Assembly: GCF_014360585.1 (NCBI RefSeq)
Contig: NZ_JACIXG010000005.1
Span: forward strand, 61,160 to 125,159
Reading direction: 5' to 3'
DNA length: 64,000 nt
DNA from: Nocardioides sp.
Lineage (GTDB): Bacteria; Actinomycetota; Actinomycetes; Propionibacteriales; Nocardioidaceae
Shown: piece by piece, positions 1-8,023 of the stretch
Layout of the letters: every line of letters begins with the position of its first letter
Position numbering within the stretch: the stretch's first letter is position 1
Notes under the pieces: generated by a model
Told to the model about the DNA's origin: nothing
What the model saw: the letters and a program-made list of their open reading frames with translations, nothing else
Databases searched by the model: none
Position numbers and translations under genes: made by a program

Positions 1-240
1 CGGCTCACCGGTCGCGCCCCATCCCACGACGTACACCCCATCTCTCCGGGGCGGACGCAACGACGCCACCTCCACCAGGAGATCGGCCCCCACGAGGATC
101 AGCGGTGGTCGTTGCCATCGGCGCAGGGCGCCGACGGCGTCGCCGCACTCCTCGACGGTGACGCCGGAGGCAGCGGCCAGGCGAGCCGCCTCAGCGGCCA
201 GCAACGAGTCCGAGGTGATGACAAGAGGTTCCGAGGTCAT
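1..240 (-). CDS. ssd: Septum-site-determining protein Ssd-like (CpaE/MinD family), N-terminal part, cut by window edge
   Basis: Reading the minus strand from an ATG at 240 gives 80 open codons that run off the left edge. The start reads MTSEPLVITSDSLL, followed by an Ala-rich helix and RRWQRPPLILVGADLL, then PPRRDGVYVVGW. This is the receiver-like N-terminal domain found in actinobacterial Ssd/CpaE-like proteins, which precede a MinD-type ATPase domain lying outside the window. Context supports the call: in mycobacteria ssd (Rv3660c) is divergent from a HAD-IB phosphatase gene (Rv3661), the same arrangement as here. Family function (known): septum placement or tad-type pilus localisation. No strong ribosome-binding site is visible before the ATG. 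Confidence 0.65.
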   Translation of the reverse strand, partial: MTSEPLVITSDSLLAAEAARLAAASGVTVEECGDAVGALRRWQRPPLILVGADLLVEVASLRPPRRDGVYVVGWGATGEP

Positions 241-291
241 GACAGCAGGATCCGTCTGGGCGCCGACATTTCCACCCGCATTTCCAGAGCC

Positions 292-328
292 TGTGGATAA
301 CCCCGTCCCGGACCCGCCCTGTGGATGG
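292..328. promoter_or_regulatory. Consensus DnaA box plus a near-match in the ssd/HAD divergent region
   Basis: The 124-bp gap between the divergent ssd and HAD genes contains TGTGGATAA at 292-300, the exact complement of the DnaA box TTATCCACA. A second, imperfect match TGTGGATGG lies 28 bp on at 320-328, in the same orientation. An AT-rich 9-mer like this is rare in DNA of this GC content. Whether DnaA binds here is inference. Confidence 0.35.
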
Positions 329-364
329 CGAACGGCCCACCCAACGGGCGTCTACGATGAGCCC

Positions 365-1159
365 ATGACACGCATCGCTGCGTTCTTCGACCTCGACAAG
401 ACGATCATCGCGAGGTCGAGCACGCTTGCGTTCTCCAAGCATTTCCAGGCCGGTGGCCTGATCACCCGGGCGGCCATGATCCGCTCGGCCTACACCCAGT
501 TCGTCTACGTCGTCGGCGGAGCCGACCACGACCAGATGGAGAAGATGCGCAAAGCGCTCTCCGAGATGGTCACCGGGTGGGACGTCGCCACGGTCAAGGC
601 GATCGTCGCCGACACCCTCCACAACGTGGTCGACCCGCTCGTCTACGAGGAGGCCGTGCAGCTCATCGAGCAGCACCACGCCCAGGGCCACGACGTCATC
701 ATCGTCTCCGCGTCCGGCACCGAGCTGGTCGAGCCGATCGGCGCGATGCTCGGCGCCGACCACGTCGTCGCCACCCAGATGGAGATCGAGGACGGCCGCT
801 ACACCGGCGAGATCGCGCTCTACGCCTACCGCGAGGAGAAGGCCCGCGCGGTCCAGGAGCTGGCCGAACGCTTCGGCTACGACCTGGAGCAGTCCTACGC
901 CTACTCCGACTCGGTCACCGACACCCCCATGCTGGAGGAGGTCGGGCACGCGTTCGCCGTCAACCCCGACAAGGATCTCCGCAAGATCGCCAAGGAGCGC
1001 GGCTGGGACATTCTCGTCTTCGACAAGCCGGTCGCGCTGCGCAGCCGGGTGCTCACCCCGTCGACACCGACCCTGGCCGCTCTGGCTGTCGGCGGCGCCG
1101 TGGCGATCGCCGGCGGCGTCATCTGGGCGGGCACGAAGCGTCGTCGCCTGGGCGCCTGA
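365..1159 (+). CDS. HAD-IB family (SerB-like) phosphatase with C-terminal membrane anchor
   Basis: The 264-residue product starts MTRIAAFFDLDKTI, giving HAD motif I with nucleophile Asp9 and acid/base Asp11. Motif II is the Ser of VSASGTE (about residue 117) and motif IV is YSDSVTDTPML. This is subclass IB, the group of phosphoserine-phosphatase-like hydrolases. After the catalytic domain come LAALAVGGAVAIAGGVIWAG and a basic KRRR tail, a single C-terminal transmembrane helix that places the enzyme on the cytoplasmic face. An in-frame upstream extension is possible, but the FDLDKT strand normally sits at the N terminus, so ATG 365 is chosen. The gene is divergent from ssd, as in mycobacteria. 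The substrate is unknown. Confidence 0.85.
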   Translation: MTRIAAFFDLDKTIIARSSTLAFSKHFQAGGLITRAAMIRSAYTQFVYVVGGADHDQMEKMRKALSEMVTGWDVATVKAIVADTLHNVVDPLVYEEAVQLIEQHHAQGHDVIIVSASGTELVEPIGAMLGADHVVATQMEIEDGRYTGEIALYAYREEKARAVQELAERFGYDLEQSYAYSDSVTDTPMLEEVGHAFAVNPDKDLRKIAKERGWDILVFDKPVALRSRVLTPSTPTLAALAVGGAVAIAGGVIWAGTKRRRLGA

Positions 1160-1223
1160 CCCGCCCGGCACCGAGGTCGCGCAGGAGCGAAATCATCCTC
1201 CTGATCCCGCAAAAATTCCAGCC

Positions 1224-1437
1224 TTGAATCTCGCCGCCGATCGGCGTAGAAACGATGTCGTAACAAGACGTACACGAGCGCCAAGGCACCCACGCGGCGA
1301 TCAACCCATCTGATGGGGTGCTGTAGCCGGGGAGAAATCCCGGCGCAGTGACCAGACCCTGCACGCTTGGTAACCAGACGGCCTCGTGTCCGTGGTGGCA
1401 TCCGGTGTTCACAACCCACCGGGTGCCACCTTCATTT
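1224..1437 (+). ncRNA. Candidate small RNA with its own promoter and terminator
   Basis: This fills the 300-bp gap between two converging genes. TTGAAT at 1224-1229 and TAGAAA at 1247-1252 are separated by exactly 17 bp, a good sigma70-type promoter, predicting a start near 1259. Downstream the plus strand folds into a small hairpin (ACCCAT/ATGGGG, about 1302-1319), a GC hairpin (GCCGGG/CCCGGC, 1326-1344, flanked by CTG/CAG) and a long terminal stem at 1394-1430 (GGTGGCA/TGCCACC plus CCGGTG/CACCGG) followed by TTCATTT. No open reading frame of useful length lies inside. The layout fits an independent transcript of about 175 nt, but no known RNA family was recognised. Confidence 0.35.
1394..1437 (+). 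terminator. Long-stem terminator between converging genes
   Basis: A 14-pair stem (1394-1407 with 1417-1430, including one G.T wobble) closes a 9-nt loop and is followed on the plus strand by TTCATTT. It lies downstream of the HAD gene and the candidate small RNA. It faces the 3' end of the Fic-like gene at 1460, so it may stop transcription from both sides. Confidence 0.55.
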
Positions 1438-1459
1438 CGCCCGAGAGCTCGCGCCTGAC

Positions 1460-2191
1460 CTACTCGGCGGCGTCCACACGCAGCGGCGAGGCCTCGGCCC
1501 CGGCGGCGTACGCCTCGGCCGCATAGAGCAGCCACGAGTGCGCCCCCGCCTGGCCGCCCTCGCGGAAGCCACGCAGGTTCGACTCGTAGGCGGCACGCAG
1601 CGCCAGGTGGCCGGCCTCCGGCACGACCAGCGACTTCTCGTCCACGCCGCGCGCGACCAGGACGAGCCGCTCTGCGGCACGCGCGACCAGACCGTTGTGG
1701 GAGGCGAACGGCGCCGACGTCGCCAGGTCGGCGTGCACGAATGCCGCCACGGCCAACGCCGGAGCCGACGTCGGGGCGAGCAGCAGGTCGGAGAGACGCC
1801 GCAACCGCTCGGCCGCGGACGAGGACCGCGGCCGCCCCAGCTCCTCGGCCTCGAGCGACGCGCCCGCCACCAGCGCGTGCATCCGCGCGAACGCCTGCAT
1901 AGGCGTCTGCTTCACCACCGGCACCAGCGCGAGCAGCTCGGTCGAGAGCCGCACCGCGTCCTGGGCGATCGCGTCACCGCCGGAGGCACGCACCTCGCCG
2001 AGCGTCGACCCGGAGCCCTCCAGCACGGCGGACGCGTGTGCACCGCGCAGCAGCGATTCGGCGGTGGTCTCCGGGGACGTACGCCGCAGTCCCCGGTCAC
2101 GCAGCATCACGTCGATGCCGTCGCGAGCAGCGGCGAACCCCGACGCCACGCCTTCGAGCGACACCAACCGGGCAAGCGGATCGTCCTTCAC
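1460..2191 (-). CDS. Degenerate Fic/Doc-like protein, probably catalytically inactive
   Basis: The 243-residue protein is Ala-rich and mostly helical. The segment ASAVLEGSGSTLGEVRA (residues 53-69) resembles the N-terminal region of Fic proteins. APFASHNGLVAR (residues 160-171) aligns with the Fic loop HPFxxGNGRxxR, but the catalytic His is Ala and the Gly and first Arg are changed, so AMP transfer is unlikely. In actinobacteria a protein of this type is often found near ssd and the HAD-IB gene, as here. The function is unknown. It diverges from the methyltransferase gene with 34 bp between start codons. Confidence 0.6.
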   Translation of the reverse strand: MKDDPLARLVSLEGVASGFAAARDGIDVMLRDRGLRRTSPETTAESLLRGAHASAVLEGSGSTLGEVRASGGDAIAQDAVRLSTELLALVPVVKQTPMQAFARMHALVAGASLEAEELGRPRSSSAAERLRRLSDLLLAPTSAPALAVAAFVHADLATSAPFASHNGLVARAAERLVLVARGVDEKSLVVPEAGHLALRAAYESNLRGFREGGQAGAHSWLLYAAEAYAAGAEASPLRVDAAE

Positions 2192-2225
2192 GCGTCAACC
2201 TTAAGCGCGCGTTACCCTGACCGAG

Positions 2226-3146
2226 ATGACGGACCCAGCGAACCCCGACCCGGCACGCTCCTTCGGAGGCGTGGCGGACAGCTATGACCGCGGGCGCCCG
2301 TCCTACCCGGAAGCTGCGGTGAAGTGGCTGGTCGGCGAGGAGCCGTGCTCGGTCCTCGAGCTCGGCGCCGGCACCGGCAAGCTCACCGAGGTCCTCGTCG
2401 GCCTGGGCCATGACGTCTTCGCGACCGACCCGGACGACGCGATGCTCGACATCCTCTCCGGGAAGCTCCCCGACGTACGTGCCACCAGCGGCACCGCCGA
2501 GCAGATCCCGACCGGTGACAGTCTCTACGACGTGGTCGTCGTCGGCCAGGCCTTCCACTGGTTCGACCACACCAAGGCGCTCGCGGAGATCGCCCGAGTC
2601 CTGAAGAGCGAGGGCCGGCTGGCGATCATCCAGAACGACCGGGACGACCGCATCCCCTGGGTCCGCAGGCTCGGCAACCTTCTGGGCCACCTCGACCACG
2701 ACTTCGACCACACCCAGGCCCTCGACGACTCCGGTCTCTTCTCGGCGGTCGAGTCCCAGACCTTCCGGCACTGGCAGGTCGTCGACCGCCGCACGATCCA
2801 GGACCTGGCCGTGTCCCGGTCCAACATCGCCTCGCTCGAGCCGGAAGCCCAGGACCGGAAGCGGCGCGAGGTGCTGGCCTTCTACGACGACTACGGCCGC
2901 GGCATGGACGGCATGCAGCTGCCCTACAACTGCCGCGCCTGGCACGCCCAGGTGCTCCCGCACGCCCAGGTGGTCTCGACAGGCTCGACCACCGGCGCGC
3001 ACGAGGTCGACGGGGCAGACGAGGGCGACGAGACCGACGGGCCGGCGGTGCCGCTGGCCAAGCGCACCGACACCGCCGTACGCCTCCCCCGGGTCGTCAC
3101 CGACCCGGAGAACGGCGACGACGACCTGCTCATCGACTTCCGGTGA
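2226..3146 (+). CDS. Class I SAM-dependent methyltransferase
   Basis: The 306-residue protein has the glycine-rich SAM-binding motif I VLELGAGTGKLT near residues 41-52, an acidic residue ending the next strand (FATDPDD), and the post-II segment YDVVVVGQAFHWFDH typical of methyltransferase domain 11 proteins. The substrate cannot be told from sequence. The last 60 residues are a low-complexity acidic tail. Residues about 248-257 (QVVSTGSTTG) are encoded by a 27-bp palindrome at 2969-2995 belonging to the composite dispersed repeat family, so part of the tail is repeat-derived and translated. Confidence 0.75.
   Translation: MTDPANPDPARSFGGVADSYDRGRPSYPEAAVKWLVGEEPCSVLELGAGTGKLTEVLVGLGHDVFATDPDDAMLDILSGKLPDVRATSGTAEQIPTGDSLYDVVVVGQAFHWFDHTKALAEIARVLKSEGRLAIIQNDRDDRIPWVRRLGNLLGHLDHDFDHTQALDDSGLFSAVESQTFRHWQVVDRRTIQDLAVSRSNIASLEPEAQDRKRREVLAFYDDYGRGMDGMQLPYNCRAWHAQVLPHAQVVSTGSTTGAHEVDGADEGDETDGPAVPLAKRTDTAVRLPRVVTDPENGDDDLLIDFR
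2969..2995. repeat. Mini copy of the composite palindromic repeat, inside the methyltransferase gene
   Basis: GGTGGTC, then TCGACAGGCTCGA, then CCACC form a palindrome of the same wording as the arms of the larger composite repeats (GGTCTCGACA and GCTCGACCA). It lies in frame in the 3' part of the methyltransferase gene. Confidence 0.6.
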
Positions 3147-3155
3147 GGCCCGCGC

Positions 3156-3986
3156 TCAGGGCAGGGGCCGCTGACGCGTGGTGAGCGCATCGCGCGTCGG
3201 GTCCATCAGGTCGAAGCTCTGGAGGATCCAGAAGATCGTGAAGCAGACCAGCAGCGAGACCTCGGTCGCTAGCAGCCAGTAGTCCCAACCGGCCAGTCCC
3301 AGCACGATACCCACCGCCAGCAGCACCACCATCGCCACGACCAGCGCCCAGTAGGTCTTGTCGAACCGCGTACGCGCCTTGTCGGCCTCCTGCGCGATCT
3401 TCCGCACGCCCCAGTCGGTGTTGAGCACCACGGCGAGCGCGAACGGCGTGAACGTGAACACGGCCGCGAGCCCGTGCGCCTTGCTCGCGAAGCCGTCCTG
3501 GTCGATCAGCAGCCAGACCACGCCGACCACCCACGCTCCGGCGACGGAGCCCAGTCCGATGGCGGCCCAGCGAGAGGGCCAGGCTCCGGCGACGGAGCGC
3601 TTGCGCAGCCCGAAGATCAGGACGACGACCCAACCGATCGCCATCACCGCCAGGTAGCTCCAGGCGTTGTTGACGATTGCCGCCTTGTCGATCTCCTGCC
3701 CGATCTCAGGCGTCGGGACGAAGCCCACCATCGGGGCCGAGAGCCCGGCGAGGTTGAGCGCGGTGTCCTCGGCGTCGGTGTAGCCCCGCAGCACCACCAG
3801 ACACACGCCGAGCGCGCACAGCACAGCGGTGAAGACCGGACCTGCGGGGGTGTAGTAGTACGACGAGATGGAGGTCTGCCACTGGCCGCTCGCGACCGTC
3901 TCGGCGCCCACCGAGATCGCCAGGCCCGCGAGCAGACAGCACAACGCGAAACGGACATAGCGGTACGTCGTCACCTCGGTCGTCAT
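3156..3986 (-). CDS. Polytopic membrane protein of unknown function
   Basis: The 276-residue protein has about six to seven hydrophobic segments. These include FALCCLLAGLAISVG near the N terminus, VFTAVLCALGVCLVVL, SYLAVMAIGWVVVLIFGL, two helices around VAGAWVVGVVWLLI, and WALVVAMVVLLAVGIVLGL near the C terminus. The extracytoplasmic-looking SISSYYYTPAGPVF followed by RGYTDAEDTALNLAG recurs in a family of uncharacterised bacterial membrane proteins. No catalytic motif is visible. It converges on the methyltransferase with a 9-bp gap and has no operon partner. Confidence 0.6.
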   Translation of the reverse strand: MTTEVTTYRYVRFALCCLLAGLAISVGAETVASGQWQTSISSYYYTPAGPVFTAVLCALGVCLVVLRGYTDAEDTALNLAGLSAPMVGFVPTPEIGQEIDKAAIVNNAWSYLAVMAIGWVVVLIFGLRKRSVAGAWPSRWAAIGLGSVAGAWVVGVVWLLIDQDGFASKAHGLAAVFTFTPFALAVVLNTDWGVRKIAQEADKARTRFDKTYWALVVAMVVLLAVGIVLGLAGWDYWLLATEVSLLVCFTIFWILQSFDLMDPTRDALTTRQRPLP

Positions 3987-4333
3987 GCTTCCTGAACGTA
4001 GCGGGATTCGGGCACCCCCGCGCCGCTATTCACCCGCGCGTCCGAGACCCACGCCAACCGTTCACCAAGCATTCTCAAGCACGCTCAACGTGATGAATGC
4101 CACACTCGACAACGTAAATCGATCGGGATACCTCGCCATATCGGTAAATCGTCCGTCTCCTCTCCGATATGCGCGTGAAGATGACGATCACGTGAAATCC
4201 TTCGCCCTGGGCCGCAGATGCCTTGGGATGCGCTGACGGACGCATTAGCGTCCGGAGAAAGCCGCATATCTCTGCCGTAGCCCCACCACCATCACCGCTC
4301 GGGGGATGCCTCCTGCGGAAAAGTGAGGTCGAC
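3987..4333. other. Intergenic region, AT-richer than surroundings, with a short hairpin
   Basis: This 347-bp gap separates the divergent membrane-protein and glycosyltransferase genes and is clearly less GC-rich than the flanks between about 4080 and 4260. It contains GGACGC/GCGTCC around ATTA near 4238-4253, a short hairpin. No convincing gene, promoter pair or riboswitch could be assigned. The AT-rich stretch probably holds the promoters of both genes. Confidence 0.4.
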
Positions 4334-5533
4334 ATGTCCACCGTGACGTATCTCGAGGACGGCCCCTCCGTCCTCTCCCTGTACGAAGGTTTCTTCGCCG
4401 GTGGCGCGCGGATCCTGCACACCGCAGTCGTCCGCTCCCTCGACGCCACCACGGCTCAGCGACACAGCGTGCTGAGCCTGAGCGACCGCGTGCAGCGTGA
4501 GTTCACCGCCCAGCGGATCTCCTCGGACAACTCCTACCGGCGCCTGACCTCGGCCGGCGTGCCGGTCAGGGCGTTGAGACGTACGCCGACCGGCCCCATC
4601 ACCACCAGCCAGCTCAAGCGGGTGGCGCAGTCGGTGGCGAAGGCGGACGTGGTGCTGTCCCTCAAGGAGCAGCCGCTCACGGTGCTGGGCAAGGTCGGCA
4701 CGTCGGGGACCCCGCTGATCACCTGCTTGCACCGGTCCGACCCGGAGCACCAGGGGGCCGGTGTACAGGAGCTCATCGACCTCGACCGGGCCGGACTGCT
4801 GACCGCGGCGGTGTGCTGCGCGGAGTCGACCCAGCGCGCGTACCACGAGGCGACCGGCATTCCGCTGAAGCGGCTGCCGGTCTTCCCCAACGGGGTCGAT
4901 CTCGACAGGTTCCGCACCGACGCCGACCTACGGACGGGCAAACGGGCCGAGCTCGGCGTGATCGGCGACGCGCCCGTGGTGATGATCGCCGCGCGCTTCG
5001 ACGCGATGAAGAACATCCCGCTCTTCGTCCGCGCCGCGCGTCGGTTCGTCCAGGAGCACCCCGACGCCCACCTCGTCATGTGTGGCGCCGGGATGACGGC
5101 CGAGAACCCGGCCTTCGCGGCGCTCGTCGCCGAGGAGCTCGGCTGGTGGCCGGCTCTGGAGACCAACCTGCACGCCCTCGGGATCCAGAGTCAGATGGCG
5201 CCGCTCTACAACGCCGCCGATCTGATCACGCTCACCTCGGCGTTCGGCGAGGCCGCTCCGCTCTGCCTGCTCGAGGGCATGGCCTGCGGCGCGGTCCCGG
5301 TGACCACGCCCGTCGGGGACGCCCCGGCGATGGTCGGCGACCTCCGCCTGGTCGCGGGCTTCGACCCGGTCGAGATGGCCGAGTCCTGGAAGGCCGCCTT
5401 CGCCCAGCGCGAGGAGCACTTCGAGCGCATCTTCCGCAACCGCCATCGCCTCTCCGAGCAGCGGCTCTTCGACGCGTACGCCCGGCTCATCAAGGAGTCC
5501 GCGGACTCGGCCCTGATCCCGGTGGCGGTCTGA
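4334..5533 (+). CDS. GT4-type glycosyltransferase
   Basis: The 399-residue protein has the Rossmann-pair layout of family 4 glycosyltransferases. PNGVDLDRF sits in the linker, followed by the nucleotide-sugar domain segment ARFDAMKNIPLFVRAA. FGEAAPLCLLEGMACGAVPV carries the E-x7-E motif that contacts the donor sugar. The start at ATG 4334 is chosen because it has GAGG just upstream and gives a normal N terminus; an in-frame extension of 37 codons lacks support. No polysaccharide cluster is nearby, so the acceptor is unknown. The stop codon lies inside a 23-bp tandem duplication. Confidence 0.8.
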   Translation: MSTVTYLEDGPSVLSLYEGFFAGGARILHTAVVRSLDATTAQRHSVLSLSDRVQREFTAQRISSDNSYRRLTSAGVPVRALRRTPTGPITTSQLKRVAQSVAKADVVLSLKEQPLTVLGKVGTSGTPLITCLHRSDPEHQGAGVQELIDLDRAGLLTAAVCCAESTQRAYHEATGIPLKRLPVFPNGVDLDRFRTDADLRTGKRAELGVIGDAPVVMIAARFDAMKNIPLFVRAARRFVQEHPDAHLVMCGAGMTAENPAFAALVAEELGWWPALETNLHALGIQSQMAPLYNAADLITLTSAFGEAAPLCLLEGMACGAVPVTTPVGDAPAMVGDLRLVAGFDPVEMAESWKAAFAQREEHFERIFRNRHRLSEQRLFDAYARLIKESADSALIPVAV

Positions 5534-5568
5534 CCCACCGCCGTCTGGCGGTCTGACCCACCGCCGTC
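5523..5568. repeat. Perfect 23-bp tandem duplication over the glycosyltransferase stop codon
   Basis: The unit TGGCGGTCTGACCCACCGCC plus GTC occurs twice in direct succession (5523-5545 and 5546-5568). The first copy encodes the last codons and TGA of the glycosyltransferase; the second is non-coding. This looks like a recent slippage event. Each unit can form a hairpin (GGCGGT/ACCGCC). Confidence 0.8.
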
Positions 5569-5709
5569 GGTTGAGCCCGGCGAGCGCCAGCGAGCCGGTG
5601 TCGAAACCAACACGGTCCCCTGGAGCGCGACAGAACCGTGTTGGTCTCGACACGCCTCCGCCTAGCGGCTCCGGCGGCTCGACCAGCGGAGGGCTCGACC
5701 GACGGAGAG
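5569..5709. repeat. Composite palindromic repeat, copy A (between converging genes)
   Basis: The left half runs GGTTGAGCC ... GGTGTCGAAACCAACACGG and the right half AACCGTGTTGGTCTCGACA ... GGCTCGACCAGCGG, so the whole folds into a long imperfect hairpin centred near 5620. The inner piece CCTCCGCCTAGCGGCTCC is shared with the copies at 34.8, 38.1 and 45.7 kb. It fills the space between the glycosyltransferase and protease genes, whose 3' ends face each other, so it may also stop transcription. Confidence 0.8.
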
Positions 5710-5711
5710 GC

Positions 5712-6584
5712 TCAGTAGATGTTGACGCCGTAGGCGTTGACGGCCTCGCGGACCGGCTGGAAGAAGGTGGTCCCGCCGGAGGAGCAGTCGCCGGTGCCGC
5801 CGGAGGTGATCCCGAGAGCGGTCGAGCCGGCGTAGAGCGGGCCGCCGGAGTCTCCCGACTCGGCACAGACGTCGGCCTGGATCATGCCGTGGACGGTGCC
5901 CGACCCGCGGTAGCGGACCGAGACGTCGAGTGCCTCGACCCGGCCGGAGCGTACGCCGGTGGACGAGCCTTCGCGGGTGACGCGCTGGCCGACCCGAGCG
6001 TCACCGACGGTGTAGCCGCCCGAGTGGGTGAGCGAGGAGTTGCCGTAACGCACCAGGGCGTAGTCGTTGCCCGGGAAGCTCGACTTGGTGGTCGGCCCGA
6101 TCCGGGTGGTCTCGCGGGAGTTGGTGTACCACGTCCCCACCTCTTCGGCGCAGTGGCCGGCGGTGAGCAGGTAGTGGGTGCCGCCGCTGCGTACGTTGAA
6201 GCCCAGGGAGCATCGGATGCCACCGCCGTAGATTGCGTCACCGGCGCCGAGGAGCGGCTTGAACTCGCCCTTGGCGCGCTTGACCGTGATCGCGTCGGCA
6301 TCGACCCCGATGGTTCGGGTCAGCCGGTTCAGCGCGTCGTCGGGGACGGCAGAGTCCGCGGTCACGACCACCTTGCCGGTGGCCTCGTCGGTGTACCACG
6401 CGATCCCTGCGAGGGCCGACCTGCTGACCGCGGAGTCGACCGCGGAGTGGACGGCCGCGAGCGCCTTCGCGCTGAGTTTCTCCTCCGGAGGTGCGGATGC
6501 CGCCGGCGCGGCTGCGGCGGTAGCCGCCAGCCCTAGCCCGACCGCTGCCGCAAGCAGACGGCTGCGTGACCTGGTGTACCCCAT
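5712..6584 (-). CDS. Secreted streptogrisin-like S1 serine protease with propeptide
   Basis: The 290-residue preproprotein has a signal peptide (residues about 1-31, [17 protein letters not shown] then Ala-rich), a propeptide of about 80 residues and an S1E-type mature domain beginning near [16 protein letters not shown]. The triad is visible: His144 in TAGHC, Asp174 in GNDYALV and Ser246 in GDSGGPL. Cysteines at 125/145 and 240/267 are placed for the usual disulfides. The shortened propeptide keeps the strand GKVVVTAD typical of alpha-lytic/streptogrisin pro-regions. The neighbouring gene at 6752-7639 is a close paralogue in the same orientation, so this is a tandem duplication. Confidence 0.9.
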   Translation of the reverse strand: MGYTRSRSRLLAAAVGLGLAATAAAAPAASAPPEEKLSAKALAAVHSAVDSAVSRSALAGIAWYTDEATGKVVVTADSAVPDDALNRLTRTIGVDADAITVKRAKGEFKPLLGAGDAIYGGGIRCSLGFNVRSGGTHYLLTAGHCAEEVGTWYTNSRETTRIGPTTKSSFPGNDYALVRYGNSSLTHSGGYTVGDARVGQRVTREGSSTGVRSGRVEALDVSVRYRGSGTVHGMIQADVCAESGDSGGPLYAGSTALGITSGGTGDCSSGGTTFFQPVREAVNAYGVNIY

Positions 6585-6751
6585 GCGTTCCTCCTGCGTG
6601 CCCGAACACGATCACAGTGAGTATGTCGTTGTCGGCACCTCCTCGCCAGTGCTGGGCAAAAAATCTTTCGTAACTGCAACGAAACCAGGCAACGCCACGG
6701 GGCGGAGTGGATCGATCGACCCACCCCGCCCCGCGGCATACCCGTGCTCTA

Positions 6752-7639
6752 TCAGTAGATGGTGGCACCGTAGACGCTGAGCGCCTCGGTCACCGGCTGG
6801 AAGAAGGTCGTCCCACCGGTCCTGCAGTTGCCGCTGCCGCCCGAGGTCAGGCCCAGCGCCGTCGACCCGGAGTAGAGCGCGCCGCCGGAGTCACCGGGCT
6901 CAGCACACACGTTGGTCTGGATCAAGCCACTGACGGTCCCCTCGGCGTAACGCACGCTCGCGTTGAGCGCCGTCACGTAGCCGCTGTGGACACCGGTGGT
7001 CGAGCCGTCACGAGTCACGTACTGGCCTACCCGAGCGTTGCCCGCGGTGAAGCCGCCGCTCTTGGAGATCGACGAGCGGTGGCGGACGATGCCGTAGTCG
7101 TTGCCCGGGAAGCTCGAGCCGGCGGTCGAGCCGAGCAGCGTGGTCTGGGAGGAGTTGGTGTACCAGGTCGAGACGCCGTTGGTGCAGTGGCCCGCGGTCA
7201 GGAAGTAGTCCGCGCCGCTGACCTTGACGTTGAAGCCGAGCGAGCAGCGGGAGCCGCCGCCGTAGATCGCGTCACCAGGGCCGATGAGCGGGGTGAACTC
7301 GCCCTTGGTGTGCTTGACGGTCACAGCCTGGTCGCCCTGGCTCGTCTTCTCGGCAGCAGCCTTCTTGACCTTCGCGATCTCGGACGCGGAGACCGTCTCG
7401 TCGACGGTGACGACGACCTTGCCGGAGGCCGGGTCGGTGTACCACGACGAGCCGACCGGGGCGGACTCGTCGACAGCCGACCTGACCGAGGCGACCTCGG
7501 CCTTGCTGAACTCTGCCTTGCCGGATCCGGCATCCGCGGCAGCAGCCGGCACGGCCACAGCGGCGGAGGCCGCGAGACCCACACCTGCTGCGAGAGCGGC
7601 GATCGTGCGGGGACGGAAAGTGGTGCGATCGAACCTCAT
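6752..7639 (-). CDS. Secreted streptogrisin-like S1 serine protease, paralogue
   Basis: The 295-residue preproprotein parallels its downstream neighbour: signal peptide [19 protein letters not shown] plus an Ala-rich stretch, a propeptide ending near [11 protein letters not shown], and a mature domain from [16 protein letters not shown]. The triad is His151 (TAGHC), Asp181 (GNDYGIV) and Ser251 (GDSGGAL). The start is set at ATG 7639, directly preceded by AGGAGGAG; longer forms are unsupported. The two paralogues end in the same pattern (TTFFQPV, then E, then a Tyr-rich end). The 167-bp gap between them suggests separate promoters. Confidence 0.9.
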   Translation of the reverse strand: MRFDRTTFRPRTIAALAAGVGLAASAAVAVPAAAADAGSGKAEFSKAEVASVRSAVDESAPVGSSWYTDPASGKVVVTVDETVSASEIAKVKKAAAEKTSQGDQAVTVKHTKGEFTPLIGPGDAIYGGGSRCSLGFNVKVSGADYFLTAGHCTNGVSTWYTNSSQTTLLGSTAGSSFPGNDYGIVRHRSSISKSGGFTAGNARVGQYVTRDGSTTGVHSGYVTALNASVRYAEGTVSGLIQTNVCAEPGDSGGALYSGSTALGLTSGGSGNCRTGGTTFFQPVTEALSVYGATIY

Positions 7640-7776
7640 ACGTCTCCTCCTGGGGGAATGGCCCGCTTGTTGCGGACTCCTGCACCCGAACCACGGGTTC
7701 CGTGGCTTACCGGGTACGGGTAACTGAGTTTCGTGTTCTTTCCTCGGCTGCGCAGCACATTCGAATCCCCAAGATT

Positions 7777-7817
7777 CTGCATTGCAACGACTGGCTCTTC
7801 GGCTTCTTGCAATGCAG
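7777..7817. promoter_or_regulatory. 11-bp inverted repeat upstream of the protease gene
   Basis: CTGCATTGCAA (7777-7787) and TTGCAATGCAG (7807-7817) are perfect inverted repeats 19 bp apart, in the 384-bp gap between the divergent protease (start 7639) and membrane-protein (start 8024) genes. A further GCATTGCGAA occurs near 7874. This could be a repressor operator or the stem of a leader hairpin. No other gene was found in the gap. Confidence 0.45.
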
Positions 7818-8023
7818 CAACACGCACTTCTCCAGACTGCTTTCAGCATTTGCCCACCGAAGAGGATTGCGAAAGCATTGCGAAGTTGTAGGTGCCCGAG
7901 TCCTGGGCCGCGTACGGTAGGTATTTCGTGTTCATCTCGCTGCTCGAGCGAGGGATTCGGGCAGGAGATCGCCCGTCTTCCAAACCTTCGGCGTGGCGAC
8001 CGGATAGATGGTAGACAAACCCC

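Noticed and set aside
241..364. Possible 6C/B11 small RNA in the ssd/HAD divergent region, as in mycobacteria
   Set aside because: No pair of hairpins with C-rich loops was found; only a small GCCC/GGGC hairpin is present.
1394..1437. GGTGGCACC-like sequence on the minus strand resembled a T-box antiterminator
   Set aside because: It pairs fully with the other arm of a terminator hairpin, and no synthetase or amino-acid gene lies downstream on that strand.
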